From Bacteroidota bacterium (GTDB lineage Bacteria; Bacteroidota; Bacteroidia; Chitinophagales; BACL12): DNA of 64,000 nucleotides. Shown here one piece after another: positions 48,742 to 56,451 of this stretch (position 1 is its first letter; every line of letters begins with the position of its first letter). The stretch is from positions 1 to 64,000 of the forward strand of contig JADKAC010000006.1 of assembly GCA_016715425.1 (NCBI GenBank), given 5' to 3'. Under the pieces are notes generated by a model. That model had not been told where the DNA came from and made no database searches. It worked only from the letters and a program-made list of their open reading frames with translations. The position numbers were made by a program, and so were the translations under genes.

Positions 48742-49055
48742 AACAATATCAAATTGTTCTGGTTAACCTTGACCCTACAATAGGTAGTGAAATGAAAAAG
48801 ACCCGGCCATGTGTAATTATTTCACCTAATGAAATGAACAGATACTTGCAGACTATTGTAATTGCGCCTATGACAAGTAGCTCAAAACCATATCCAACAA
48901 GAATTGCGATTAAGCATAAAACAGGAAAGGGATATATAGTTTTAGATCAAATCAGAACAGTGGATAGGCAACGAATTATAAAAATATTGAACACCTTAAC
49001 AGAAAAGGAAATATCCCTGGTTAAAGAAATTCTACAAGAAACTTACGTTGATTAA
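48732..49055 (+). CDS. mazF: MazF/PemK-type endoribonuclease toxin
   Basis: This 107-residue protein has the MazF fold: YQIVLVNLDPTIGSEMKKTRPCVIISP (start and catalytic Arg in TRPC), IVIAPMTSS with the active-site Thr/Ser strand, and IVLDQIRTVDRQRI. It should cut mRNA at a short sequence that cannot be predicted here. The full length and all motifs are present, so the toxin is likely active. Confidence 0.9.
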   Translation: MELKQYQIVLVNLDPTIGSEMKKTRPCVIISPNEMNRYLQTIVIAPMTSSSKPYPTRIAIKHKTGKGYIVLDQIRTVDRQRIIKILNTLTEKEISLVKEILQETYVD

Positions 49056-49083
49056 AAAGTGCACCCCATAACTGATTTCATTC

Positions 49084-49203
49084 CCACCCTATTCCCTTGC
49101 CTGTGCAAGCAGGTTCCTCAACCAGAAGCTATGTGCTGTGGCTGTTGAGAACCTGCGTGAATAATAAGAATTGTTTTTATCAATACGCAGGTTCCCGCTG
49201 GCA
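49084..49203 (+). repeat. 120-bp direct repeat D, right copy
   Basis: The pair of 48251-48370 in the same orientation, about 90% alike. The copies enclose exactly mazEF, its promoter and nothing else. Confidence 0.75.
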
Positions 49204-49271
49204 TGTAAAAAACACCAAAAAGAATTTATCCGAAAGTATATATATAATCAAAATTTCATTAATTTGCAGAT

Positions 49272-49562
49272 ATGTTATCCATTATAGATATAGAAAAGAA
49301 ATTAAAGCAAATTAAACCTGAAATTTCTGAAAAATTTCATGTGACCAATATTGGTTATTTTGGTTCTTATAGTAAAAACCAACAGAATGAAAATAGTGAT
49401 CTTGATATCCTTGTTGAATTTTCACGCCCAGTAGGATGGGAATTTTTTACTTTAGAACAGTTCCTTGAGAGCAAATTGGGACTACGAATTGACTTAGTAA
49501 CTTCGAATGCTTTGAAGGATCGTATTAAAGAAATCATACTTAAAGAAGTTAAATACATTTGA
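49272..49562 (+). CDS. MNT-type nucleotidyltransferase (antitoxin of a HEPN-MNT pair)
   Basis: This 96-residue minimal nucleotidyltransferase contains GYFGSYSKNQQNENSDLDIL, with the GSxxx...DxD metal site (SDLDILVEF), plus IDLVTSNALKD. In HEPN-MNT (HepT-MntA) systems this protein AMPylates or neutralises the HEPN RNase. The stop overlaps a TTG that begins the usual HEPN start (see 49559), but that partner is truncated. MNT may thus be an orphan. Confidence 0.85.
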   Translation: MLSIIDIEKKLKQIKPEISEKFHVTNIGYFGSYSKNQQNENSDLDILVEFSRPVGWEFFTLEQFLESKLGLRIDLVTSNALKDRIKEIILKEVKYI

Positions 49563-49684
49563 AACCCGAGGATAGAAATCAAATATTATTTCTTGAAGAT
49601 ATATTACTCTCAATACCCGATACCCAATACCCAATACCCAACACCCAATACCCGATACCAACTATCCTTCTAAATGAATCGTAA
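49559..49684 (+). pseudogene. Truncated HEPN (HepT-like, DUF86) toxin gene
   Basis: Starting at TTG overlapping the MNT stop (TTGA), the frame reads KPEDRNQILFLEDILLSI. This matches the usual N-terminus of DUF86/HEPN toxins (xRPEDRxRLxxxLDML). It then runs into an ATACCCR heptamer array and ends at 49684. About 18 HEPN codons remain; the RX4-6H RNase motif is lost. Position, overlap and sequence agree, but the remnant is short. Confidence 0.6.
49613..49660. repeat. Tandem heptamer array (ATACCCR)
   Basis: Six full 7-base units follow each other (ATACCCG, three ATACCCA, ACACCCA, ATACCCG), then a partial ATACCA. It lies between the HEPN remnant and the end of porT. Copy number may vary by slippage. 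Confidence 0.85.
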
Positions 49685-50396
49685 ATAAAATTGTCCGGGC
49701 AAAAAGTTTGTCAATCATTCTGGAATAAATCAGATTCTCATCAGGTGTATTCAGATTTATTAAACCGTGAGAAATTTTTATCTGCGGCGAGAAAATAAAG
49801 TAGGGAAAATATATTTCTATTCCGGCGCCGTAATCTAAAGAAACATCATGCGAACCGACTTTTAAAATATCTTCTGCATTACGTGCTTTTGCATTGGAGG
49901 ATAAGTCGTAAGAATAAGTGGCGCCCACAATTGCAAATGCCTTCATTTCTTTATATGCATTGCTCTTAAATTTAAAAGCAACCGGAAAATTGAAATAGAT
50001 AGATTCAATTAATTGTGTTTCCTCTTTGCCATCTGCGAGTGTATAAAGAATAGATTTTTCTGCAAAGGATAAAGATGGGATTGCACGCAAATCAAAATGA
50101 TCGCCCAAATGCAAATTTGAAATTATACCAAGATTAAATCCCGGACCATTTTGGCTATCGGCGCTTAATATAGAATCGCTGTATAAAAATGCAGGGTTGT
50201 ATTGAATTTTATAATAGCTGGTATTGTAAGCAAGTGAAATTCCGAAGTGAAATGGTTTTCTGGAAAACCTGTTTTCATAATCACGCACTGTTAATTGGCT
50301 GAATGCAGAATTCGCCATCAACAACACAATAATCAATATTATTTTATTGCGGTGTAAAGCGAGCAAATTCCAAATGTGAGTCTTGTACATGTACAT
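49662..50396 (-). CDS. porT: PorT-family outer-membrane barrel (T9SS/gliding component)
   Basis: This 244-residue protein has a signal peptide (IILIIVLLMANSAFSQ) and a barrel: FHFGISLAYNTSYYKIQYNP, DFNL-type strands and FAIVGATYSYDL. It ends in the strand ILFTIHLEG. The ubiE-porT pair is a conserved Bacteroidota neighbourhood, and PorT is needed for the type IX secretion system that the T9SS-tail proteins here would use. It overlaps the ubiE end by 58 bases if the first ATG is used; a start nearer the signal peptide is possible. Confidence 0.8.
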   Translation of the reverse strand: MYMYKTHIWNLLALHRNKIILIIVLLMANSAFSQLTVRDYENRFSRKPFHFGISLAYNTSYYKIQYNPAFLYSDSILSADSQNGPGFNLGIISNLHLGDHFDLRAIPSLSFAEKSILYTLADGKEETQLIESIYFNFPVAFKFKSNAYKEMKAFAIVGATYSYDLSSNAKARNAEDILKVGSHDVSLDYGAGIEIYFPYFIFSPQIKISHGLINLNTPDENLIYSRMIDKLFARTILFTIHLEG

Positions 50397-51064
50397 GATT
50401 TAAATCCTGCTGTTTCCAGATGTGTTATAAATGCATCTCCTTCAGGGAAAGCAAGAACCGATTCGTAAAGATAAGTATAGGCTCTTGCATCTTTCGACAC
50501 TAAACGACCTATAAATGGGCATATTGCCTTAAAATAAAAATTGAATAATTGTTTAACGGGAAATACTTTTGGTTTGGAAAATTCCAGTATTACCAACTTG
50601 CCACCGGGCTTCAACACTCTGTTTATTTCTGTTAATCCAATTACAAGATGTTCGAAATTGCGCACACCAAAAGCCACAGTGGAAGCATCAAAACTGTTGT
50701 TTGCAAAAGGCATATTTTCAGAATCACCATTTATAAATTCCATCTGTTTTGTAAAGCCGGCCTTTGCAATTTTTTGTCGGCCAATTTCCAGCATCTCTTC
50801 TGAAATATCTAAACCGGTAATTTTTTCAGGATGCAATTTCATGGCAGCAAAACTAAAATCACCGGTTCCGCAAGCTACATCCAAAATAGTATTATGAGGC
50901 ATTTTCCGCAACTCACGAATTGCTCTTTTTCGCCAATAATTATCTACACCCAACGAAAGCAATCTGTTTAAGAAATCATATTTCGGTGCGATGTTATCAA
51001 ACATACTTTGCACCTGTTCTTTCTTGGTGGAATCTGTATTATATGGTGTAACCGGATTTGACAT
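50339..51064 (-). CDS. ubiE: Demethylmenaquinone methyltransferase
   Basis: This is about 241 residues from MSNPVTPYN; the earlier ATG at 51091 adds an unlikely extension. YDFLNRLLSLGVDNYWRKRA and motif I DVACGTGDFSFAA are followed by FGVRNFEHLVIGLTEINRVLKPGG, all UbiE/MenG signatures. It methylates demethylmenaquinone to menaquinone, the main quinone of Bacteroidota. It is divergent from engB, with 57 bases between the starts. Confidence 0.92.
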   Translation of the reverse strand: MSNPVTPYNTDSTKKEQVQSMFDNIAPKYDFLNRLLSLGVDNYWRKRAIRELRKMPHNTILDVACGTGDFSFAAMKLHPEKITGLDISEEMLEIGRQKIAKAGFTKQMEFINGDSENMPFANNSFDASTVAFGVRNFEHLVIGLTEINRVLKPGGKLVILEFSKPKVFPVKQLFNFYFKAICPFIGRLVSKDARAYTYLYESVLAFPEGDAFITHLETAGFKSCTCTRLTFGICSLYTAIK

Positions 51065-51109
51065 GCAGCCGCAAAAATAGAAATATCGCAATTGTTAAAC
51101 GCAGGGTTT

Positions 51110-51117
51110 TAACTTTG
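51110..51117 (+). promoter_or_regulatory. -7 box immediately before engB
   Basis: A perfect TAACTTTG ends four bases before the ATG at 51122. A TTG at 51092-51094 is 15 bases upstream, shorter than usual. If used, transcription would begin at or just after the A of the ATG, so either the mRNA is leaderless or the true promoter is elsewhere. Confidence 0.4.
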
Positions 51118-51121
51118 GCGC

Positions 51122-51706
51122 ATGATCATTCATGAAGTAACCTACTCCGGCAGTTTTGTAAAAAACGCTGCATGTCCTACAGATCAACTACCTGAGTTTG
51201 CTTTCATCGGTCGGTCGAATGTGGGGAAGTCATCACTTATTAATTATTTAACCGGACATAAAAACTTAGCGAGAATATCATCTAACCCCGGCAAAACACA
51301 AACGCTGAATTTTTATTTGCTGAATAAAATTTGTTATCTCGTTGATTTACCGGGATACGGTTATGCAAAAGTGTCGCAAGTGCAGCGCAAGAAATGGGAA
51401 ACGATGATTCGCACTTATTTATCCGAAAGAGAAACATTACAAACTACATTTTTATTGGTAGATGGATCTATACCTCCACAGAATTCAGATTTAGAATTTG
51501 CAAATTGGTTGGGAGAATCGGGATTACCGTTTTCAATTATCTACACAAAAACGGATAAGCGACGAAAGGAAGGAAAGACATCAGATTTTGAAAAAAAATT
51601 ATCGGAAAACTGGGAAGCAATGCCTCCGATATTTATTACATCTGCTGAAAAAAAATTGGGCAAAGAAAAAGTGCTGCAATACATTTCCGAAATAATAAAT
51701 AAGTAA
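51122..51706 (+). CDS. engB: Ribosome biogenesis GTPase EngB/YihA/YsxC
   Basis: This 194-residue GTPase has G1 GRSNVGKSSLIN, a G2-type region SSNPGKTQTLNFY, G3 DLPGYG, G4 TKTDK and G5 ITSAEKK. It is essential for 50S subunit assembly in most bacteria. The start MIIHEVTYSGSFVKNAACP agrees with the family's usual short N-terminus. It converges on the BatD-like gene with no gap. Confidence 0.93.
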   Translation: MIIHEVTYSGSFVKNAACPTDQLPEFAFIGRSNVGKSSLINYLTGHKNLARISSNPGKTQTLNFYLLNKICYLVDLPGYGYAKVSQVQRKKWETMIRTYLSERETLQTTFLLVDGSIPPQNSDLEFANWLGESGLPFSIIYTKTDKRRKEGKTSDFEKKLSENWEAMPPIFITSAEKKLGKEKVLQYISEIINK

Positions 51707-52600
51707 TTATTGAATAGCAATGGTAACCGGCGCAGAAGAATAAGTTTTTCCGTTATGTGTCATTTCAATTGCAGGAATTAAATACTCACCTGCAACATCT
51801 GCAATACAAATATATTCAACAGTGCCTTCCGTATATTTTCTAAAGCCATTTGATTTGGAATGCAGTCTTTTATTTGGCCCTTCTAATACGGTTATTCCAT
51901 CTAGTTCCTCGGGAGCAGTTATTTCTACTGAGGCATTGAATTGAACTACTTCCGCTTCACGATACACATTGAAAACCACTGTAAACTCCTCACCCACTTT
52001 TGCAGTAACATTTTCAGATACCGGAATAATTTCCATTGCATCTACTCCTCTGCCAAAAGAATTTATTGTAGTAGAGTTTCCACCTACGCCTGTATTGGAT
52101 GTAGGTTTATTATAATTAACTGCAGTTTTTGTCGGTGTATAAGGTTTATCATTGCCACGAAAACCTGTAAACTTTTGTGCAACGGCGGTACTGTCTTCCC
52201 AGGAAACTTTTCTATTCTCCACTTCAATGGTTATAGAATTAGTTTTCATTAATTTTTTACCATTCAAAACAGAAACACCATCCACTTTAAATTTTCCGGT
52301 AGAAGTAGGAACTACCAAAGCTGTATAAGTGGATATTTCAATTTTCTCTACATCATCCGTAATTCCCCGCATTTCAGAATACACCATCGGTGGACCGAAA
52401 GGAGCTATTACAATAAAATCTGTAAGCTCGGGTAATACCACAGCATCAGGTCTGTCCTGCACTTTCACTATTATTTGAATTGGTTGATTTAGTGCGGCAT
52501 TCTCTGGTTCGGAATGCATTGATATTTCTACTTTCTGCGCACTGATACTGAATGAAAATAAAATAAAAAATACGGTGAATAAATCTCTCTTCCTATACAT
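51707..52600 (-). CDS. BatD-like exported protein
   Basis: This is about 297 residues from MYRKRDLF; the first ATG (52621) adds seven residues. A signal peptide (LFTVFFILFSFSISAQ) is followed by Ig-like beta domains (AALNQPIQIIVKV, VAQKFTGFRGND, VTAKVGEEFTVVFNVYREA), as in BatD (oxygen tolerance) proteins. Bat operons usually also encode MoxR and VWA proteins, which are absent here, and it lacks the C-terminal membrane helix of full BatD. It should be periplasmic. Confidence 0.65.
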   Translation of the reverse strand: MYRKRDLFTVFFILFSFSISAQKVEISMHSEPENAALNQPIQIIVKVQDRPDAVVLPELTDFIVIAPFGPPMVYSEMRGITDDVEKIEISTYTALVVPTSTGKFKVDGVSVLNGKKLMKTNSITIEVENRKVSWEDSTAVAQKFTGFRGNDKPYTPTKTAVNYNKPTSNTGVGGNSTTINSFGRGVDAMEIIPVSENVTAKVGEEFTVVFNVYREAEVVQFNASVEITAPEELDGITVLEGPNKRLHSKSNGFRKYTEGTVEYICIADVAGEYLIPAIEMTHNGKTYSSAPVTIAIQ

Positions 52601-52662
52601 ACATTCAAAAGTAAAAGGCACAGCAATTAATGCCTATTCATTTGATAAAAAGAAGTGACGTA

Positions 52663-53133
52663 TTAAACAACCTTATTGGCGCAACTGGAAGAGGCGAATG
52701 AATCAGGCTTTGCTTTAAAAACAAAACCCATACTCAGGATATAACCCATTGCTTCACTGAGTGCAGCATTACTTTGGAACTGCGGATTTGTATTAATATC
52801 TGCATGTACTTCCAAATCAATTTTATATCTATCCAACAAATCACATAACTCGTATGCAATAGCAATGGATAAGCTTACCTCATAAAGCAACCGTTCTTTT
52901 AAAGACATGGGTTGAGAGGTGTTTTCATTTGCGATATACATAAATCCACCATGACCTTTGCGAAGAAATACGACGACAGTTCCAAATTCGATATTCCTGC
53001 CATATACCTGCGAGTCCGAACCGATACAAACTTTTAATTTATTTCCGGCGGCAAGTTCTCTTTCAATAGTTTGCTGCACTACCTCTTTGATAGGTTGTGT
53101 AAGACTTTGTCCGTTGAGTGTTCGCCAGTGCAT
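52663..53133 (-). CDS. RNase H-like YkuK/DUF458-family protein
   Basis: This 156-residue protein matches the DUF458 family: KVCIGSDSQVYGRNIEFGTVVVFLRKGHGG with acidic residues of an RNase H-like core, then VSLSIAIAYELCDL and LEVHADINTNPQFQSNAALSEAMGYILSMGF. Family members have an RNase H fold; activity is unproven. The C-terminus (SFASSSCANKVV) carries a Ser/Cys-rich end. It is divergent from rpmE2. Confidence 0.8.
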   Translation of the reverse strand: MHWRTLNGQSLTQPIKEVVQQTIERELAAGNKLKVCIGSDSQVYGRNIEFGTVVVFLRKGHGGFMYIANENTSQPMSLKERLLYEVSLSIAIAYELCDLLDRYKIDLEVHADINTNPQFQSNAALSEAMGYILSMGFVFKAKPDSFASSSCANKVV

Positions 53134-53181
53134 GATTCTTTAAAGGTAGAAATCCTTTGATAAATGATAATTATTGGAGCT

Positions 53182-53212
53182 TTGAAAGATTTACTGATTT
53201 TGCTTAACTTCG
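53182..53212 (+). promoter_or_regulatory. Promoter of rpmE2
   Basis: TTG (53182-53184), exactly 20 bases, then TAACTTCG (53205-53212), one mismatch from TAnnTTTG. The ATG follows 20 bases later. Confidence 0.6.
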
Positions 53213-53232
53213 CCCCAATATCTAGAAAAGAA

Positions 53233-53481
53233 ATGAAAAAAGAAATACATCCTAAGAATTACAGAGCCGTTGTCTTCAAAGATTTCTCAACGGATTATTC
53301 ATTTTTAAGCCGCTCAACTGCAGCAAGCAACGAAACCATTAAATGGGAAGATGGCAATGAATACCCACTGATTAAGCTGGAAATATCTCATATGTCACAT
53401 CCATTTTACACAGGTAAAATGAAATTTGTGGATACAGCAGGTCGTATTGAGAAATTCCAAAAGAAATACGCTAAGAAGTAA
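53233..53481 (+). CDS. rpmE2: Ribosomal protein L31, type B
   Basis: This 82-residue protein starts MKKEIHPKNYRAVVFKDF. SHPFYTGKMKFVDTAGRIEKFQKKY is the L31 signature. The CxxC zinc residues of type A L31 are absent, so this is the zinc-independent type B, usual in Bacteroidota. The upstream in-frame start at 53164 is rejected because the promoter lies downstream of it. A terminator follows at once. Confidence 0.92.
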   Translation: MKKEIHPKNYRAVVFKDFSTDYSFLSRSTAASNETIKWEDGNEYPLIKLEISHMSHPFYTGKMKFVDTAGRIEKFQKKYAKK

Positions 53482-53503
53482 ATTACTTATTCACTTAACT
53501 CTT

Positions 53504-53536
53504 AACCCTGCTTTATGAGCGGGGTTTTTATTTTTG
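53504..53536 (+). terminator. Rho-independent terminator after rpmE2
   Basis: AACCCTGCT and AGCGGGGTT form a stem with one mismatch around TTATG, followed by TTTATTTTT. Confidence 0.75.
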
Positions 53537-53540
53537 TAAG

Positions 53541-54728
53541 ATGTCAATTCACCAGATTACATTCTTTGATGATGAGCGCCGGAATAAATTGCTGCCACTC
53601 ACCTTTACCCGGCCGGTTGCAGAAATGAGGGTGGGAATTACAACAATTGCAGAAAAGTGGATTCAATATACCGACGCAACTATCAGCTATTGCACTGAAG
53701 ATTATTTACAAAAAAAATTCCTTTCCCCACAATCATCTCCAAACATTTATATTAATGGTGCTTGTATTCCCGATGATTTAATTATTGATGCGCTACAAAA
53801 ATTAAATATTGGTGAAGCATTAATAAAAGAGGAAACTGTGATTGGTTTTAAATCAGATGTGGTTTTAAAAAATGCGCAGGAATGCATTGCTTTTACAAAA
53901 TCGTTGAAAGCAATTAATTACACCGATGCATTAATTGAAATTAAAAACACCTGGGATATTTTTAAATTGAATGATGCAGTGTTGCGTCAGGATTTTTTAC
54001 AAATAACAAAAGACAGAACTTCTGAAAAATTTAGCGATACAAATACAATCATTGGTAATCAAATATTTATAGAAGAAGGTGCAATTATTCAAGCTGCAAT
54101 AATAAATACAGAAACAGGTCCGGTGTATATTGGTAAAGATGCGGAGGTGATGGAAGGTTCTGTTATTCGTGGGCCAATTGCATTGTGTGATCACAGCACT
54201 TTAAAAATGTCGTCTAAAATTTATGGTGCAACTACAATTGGTCCGCATTGTAAAGTGGGTGGTGAAGTAAATAACTCTGTAATTTTTGGATACAGCAATA
54301 AAGCGCATGATGGTTTTCTGGGAAATTCTGTTATTGGCGAATGGTGTAATCTGGGCGCAGATACAAACAATAGCAATTTAAAAAACAATTATGCTGAAGT
54401 AAAACTTTGGGATTATTCCACACAAAAATTTGCTGCTACCGGTTTACAATTTTGTGGATTAATTATGGGCGATCATTCTAAGTGTGGAATTAATACGATG
54501 TTTAATACAGGAACAGTTGTAGGTGTGAGTGCGAATATTTTTGGTGCAGGATTTCCAAGAAATTATATACCATCATTCAGTTGGGGAGGTGCCATTGGAT
54601 TTACAGAATTTAAAATTAATCAGGCATTAGAAGTTGCAGAACAAGTAATGGGCAGAAGACAAATTGAATTAACAGAAACTGATAAAGAAATTTTACAATA
54701 TTTATTTGAAACTCGAATTTCAAAATAA
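53541..54728 (+). CDS. GlmU-like sugar nucleotidyltransferase (Bacteroidota form)
   Basis: This 395-residue protein has an unusual N-terminal domain (ITFFDDERRNKLLPLTFTRP, MRVGITTIAEKW) that replaces the standard pyrophosphorylase start. The C-terminal half is a left-handed beta-helix of hexapeptide repeats (GPVYIGKDAEVMEGSVIRGP, GATTIGPHCKVGGEVNNSVI) ending GVSANIFGAGFPRNYIPSF. This build is the alternative GlmU family of Bacteroidota, proposed to activate an amino sugar for the cell wall. Substrate inferred from the family. tpiA follows 34 bases later. Confidence 0.85.
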   Translation: MSIHQITFFDDERRNKLLPLTFTRPVAEMRVGITTIAEKWIQYTDATISYCTEDYLQKKFLSPQSSPNIYINGACIPDDLIIDALQKLNIGEALIKEETVIGFKSDVVLKNAQECIAFTKSLKAINYTDALIEIKNTWDIFKLNDAVLRQDFLQITKDRTSEKFSDTNTIIGNQIFIEEGAIIQAAIINTETGPVYIGKDAEVMEGSVIRGPIALCDHSTLKMSSKIYGATTIGPHCKVGGEVNNSVIFGYSNKAHDGFLGNSVIGEWCNLGADTNNSNLKNNYAEVKLWDYSTQKFAATGLQFCGLIMGDHSKCGINTMFNTGTVVGVSANIFGAGFPRNYIPSFSWGGAIGFTEFKINQALEVAEQVMGRRQIELTETDKEILQYLFETRISK

Positions 54729-54762
54729 AAAATTATTTAATTTATAAAACGGAATAAAGCAG

Positions 54763-55527
54763 ATGAGAAAAAAATTAGTCGCCGGAAATTGGAAGATGCA
54801 TAAAACATTAAATGAAGCAGAAGCAACAGTTGCGGAAATAGCAAATGGATTAAGCAGATTGAAAAACTATGGAGATATATGGATAGCCCCAACCACTGTT
54901 TTTATCAGACATTTATTCCAAAGATTTGGTGAGACAGGAATTTTATTTGGTGCCCAGAATCTGAATGAACACGATCAGGGTGCATATACTGGTGAAATTT
55001 CTGCACCGCAATTACTTTCCATTTTCGCTTCTTTTGTTATTGTTGGTCATAGCGAACGGCGACAGATTTATAAGGAATCAGATTATACAATTCATCAAAA
55101 AGTACTTGCAGGTCTGCGACATGAATTGCCTGTAATTCTTTGTTGTGGGGAAACAATTGAAGAGCGCAATGCAAACAATCATTTTAAAATTGTGGAATCA
55201 CAATTAAAAGAAGCATTTACCGGAGTAAGTCATGATGCATTTCGTATGATAATAATTGCATACGAACCGGTTTGGGCAATTGGAACAGGTGTAAATGCAT
55301 CTCCTGCACAAGCACAGGAAATGCATGCATTCATTCGCTCTCAATTACAAAAAATGTTGGGTGAAACGGTTGCGGAACAAACAAGAATTTTATATGGCGG
55401 CAGCGTAAAACCAAATAATGCAGCAGAATTATTTGGACAAAAAGATATTGATGGTGCTTTAGTAGGTGGTGCATCATTGCAGGCAGAAGATTTTCTTAAA
55501 ATAATTGAAGCTTCCCGAACACCATGA
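54763..55527 (+). CDS. tpiA: Triosephosphate isomerase
   Basis: This 254-residue enzyme has GNWKMHK with catalytic Lys11, VGHSERR with His96 and AYEPVWAIGTG with Glu168, then the phosphate loop LYGGSVKPNN and GALVGGASL. It interconverts dihydroxyacetone phosphate and glyceraldehyde 3-phosphate in glycolysis. Its stop overlaps the prmA start (ATGATG), so both are cotranscribed and coupled. Confidence 0.96.
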   Translation: MRKKLVAGNWKMHKTLNEAEATVAEIANGLSRLKNYGDIWIAPTTVFIRHLFQRFGETGILFGAQNLNEHDQGAYTGEISAPQLLSIFASFVIVGHSERRQIYKESDYTIHQKVLAGLRHELPVILCCGETIEERNANNHFKIVESQLKEAFTGVSHDAFRMIIIAYEPVWAIGTGVNASPAQAQEMHAFIRSQLQKMLGETVAEQTRILYGGSVKPNNAAELFGQKDIDGALVGGASLQAEDFLKIIEASRTP

Positions 55528-56357
55528 TGCAATATATTGAATATCATTTTACCACTGCCGATGAAAATACGGTTGAAATTCTGGTGGCATTATTAGCCGA
55601 TTTAGGCTTTGATACTTTTGAGCAGGATACCAATACATTATTTGCTTACATACTTGAAAAAGATCATACCGAAGAATTAAAACATGAAATTGAAAATCTG
55701 CAATCACAATTTATTTTTAATTATAAATCTCAATCTATTGCAGAAAAAAATTGGAATGAAGAGTGGGAGAAAAATTTCCAACCAGTTAATGTAGAAAACC
55801 GTTGTCTAATTCGTGCTACTTTTCATCCTGAGCAAACGGGTTTTGAAGAAGTAATTGTAATTGAACCACGCATGGCTTTCGGCACAGGACATCACGATAG
55901 CACATATTTAATGATTCAGGAAATGATGAATATGGACTTTAAAAATAAACAAGTGTGTGATGCAGGAAGTGGAACAGGAATATTAGCAATATTAGCAGCT
56001 AAACGAGGAGCTGATTTTGTATTTGCTATTGACAATAACGAATGGGCTTATCATAATGCCATTGATAATATCGGATTGAATGCTGTGGTAGATATTATTG
56101 AAACTGAACTCGGTGAATTAGATATGCTCACCAATAAATCCTTTGATATTATACTTGCAAATATTAATAAAACAGTGATTCAGGAAAATATTACATTATT
56201 GAGTAATGCTATAAAAAAAGATGGTATAATATTAATTAGCGGAATACTAATTCCAGACCTTCAGGATATTACAAATGTTGCAGAAAAAAACGGATTGCAT
56301 CTTTATAATTCATGGAAACGCAACGAATGGATATCCGCAGTATTCACAAAATCTTAA
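55524..56357 (+). CDS. prmA: Ribosomal protein L11 methyltransferase
   Basis: This 277-residue protein has NWNEEWEKNFQPVNV (PrmA N-domain end), EPRMAFGTGHHDSTYLM and SAM motif I DAGSGTGILAILAAKRGA, then LANINKTVIQEN. All are PrmA signatures. It trimethylates L11. It overlaps tpiA by four bases. The ATG at 55524 is used; the next codon is also ATG. Confidence 0.92.
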   Translation: MMQYIEYHFTTADENTVEILVALLADLGFDTFEQDTNTLFAYILEKDHTEELKHEIENLQSQFIFNYKSQSIAEKNWNEEWEKNFQPVNVENRCLIRATFHPEQTGFEEVIVIEPRMAFGTGHHDSTYLMIQEMMNMDFKNKQVCDAGSGTGILAILAAKRGADFVFAIDNNEWAYHNAIDNIGLNAVVDIIETELGELDMLTNKSFDIILANINKTVIQENITLLSNAIKKDGIILISGILIPDLQDITNVAEKNGLHLYNSWKRNEWISAVFTKS

Positions 56358-56451
56358 AACAATTTTTAACTGTATTTGCCGATTTATCTGACAACCGGAA
56401 TACCCACTCATTAGAATTTTGCTTACCACTTAATATGGCTAATTTAACAAC

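Noticed and set aside
49613..49660. Heptamer array as a CRISPR
   Set aside because: Seven-base units without spacers are a simple tandem repeat, not a CRISPR.
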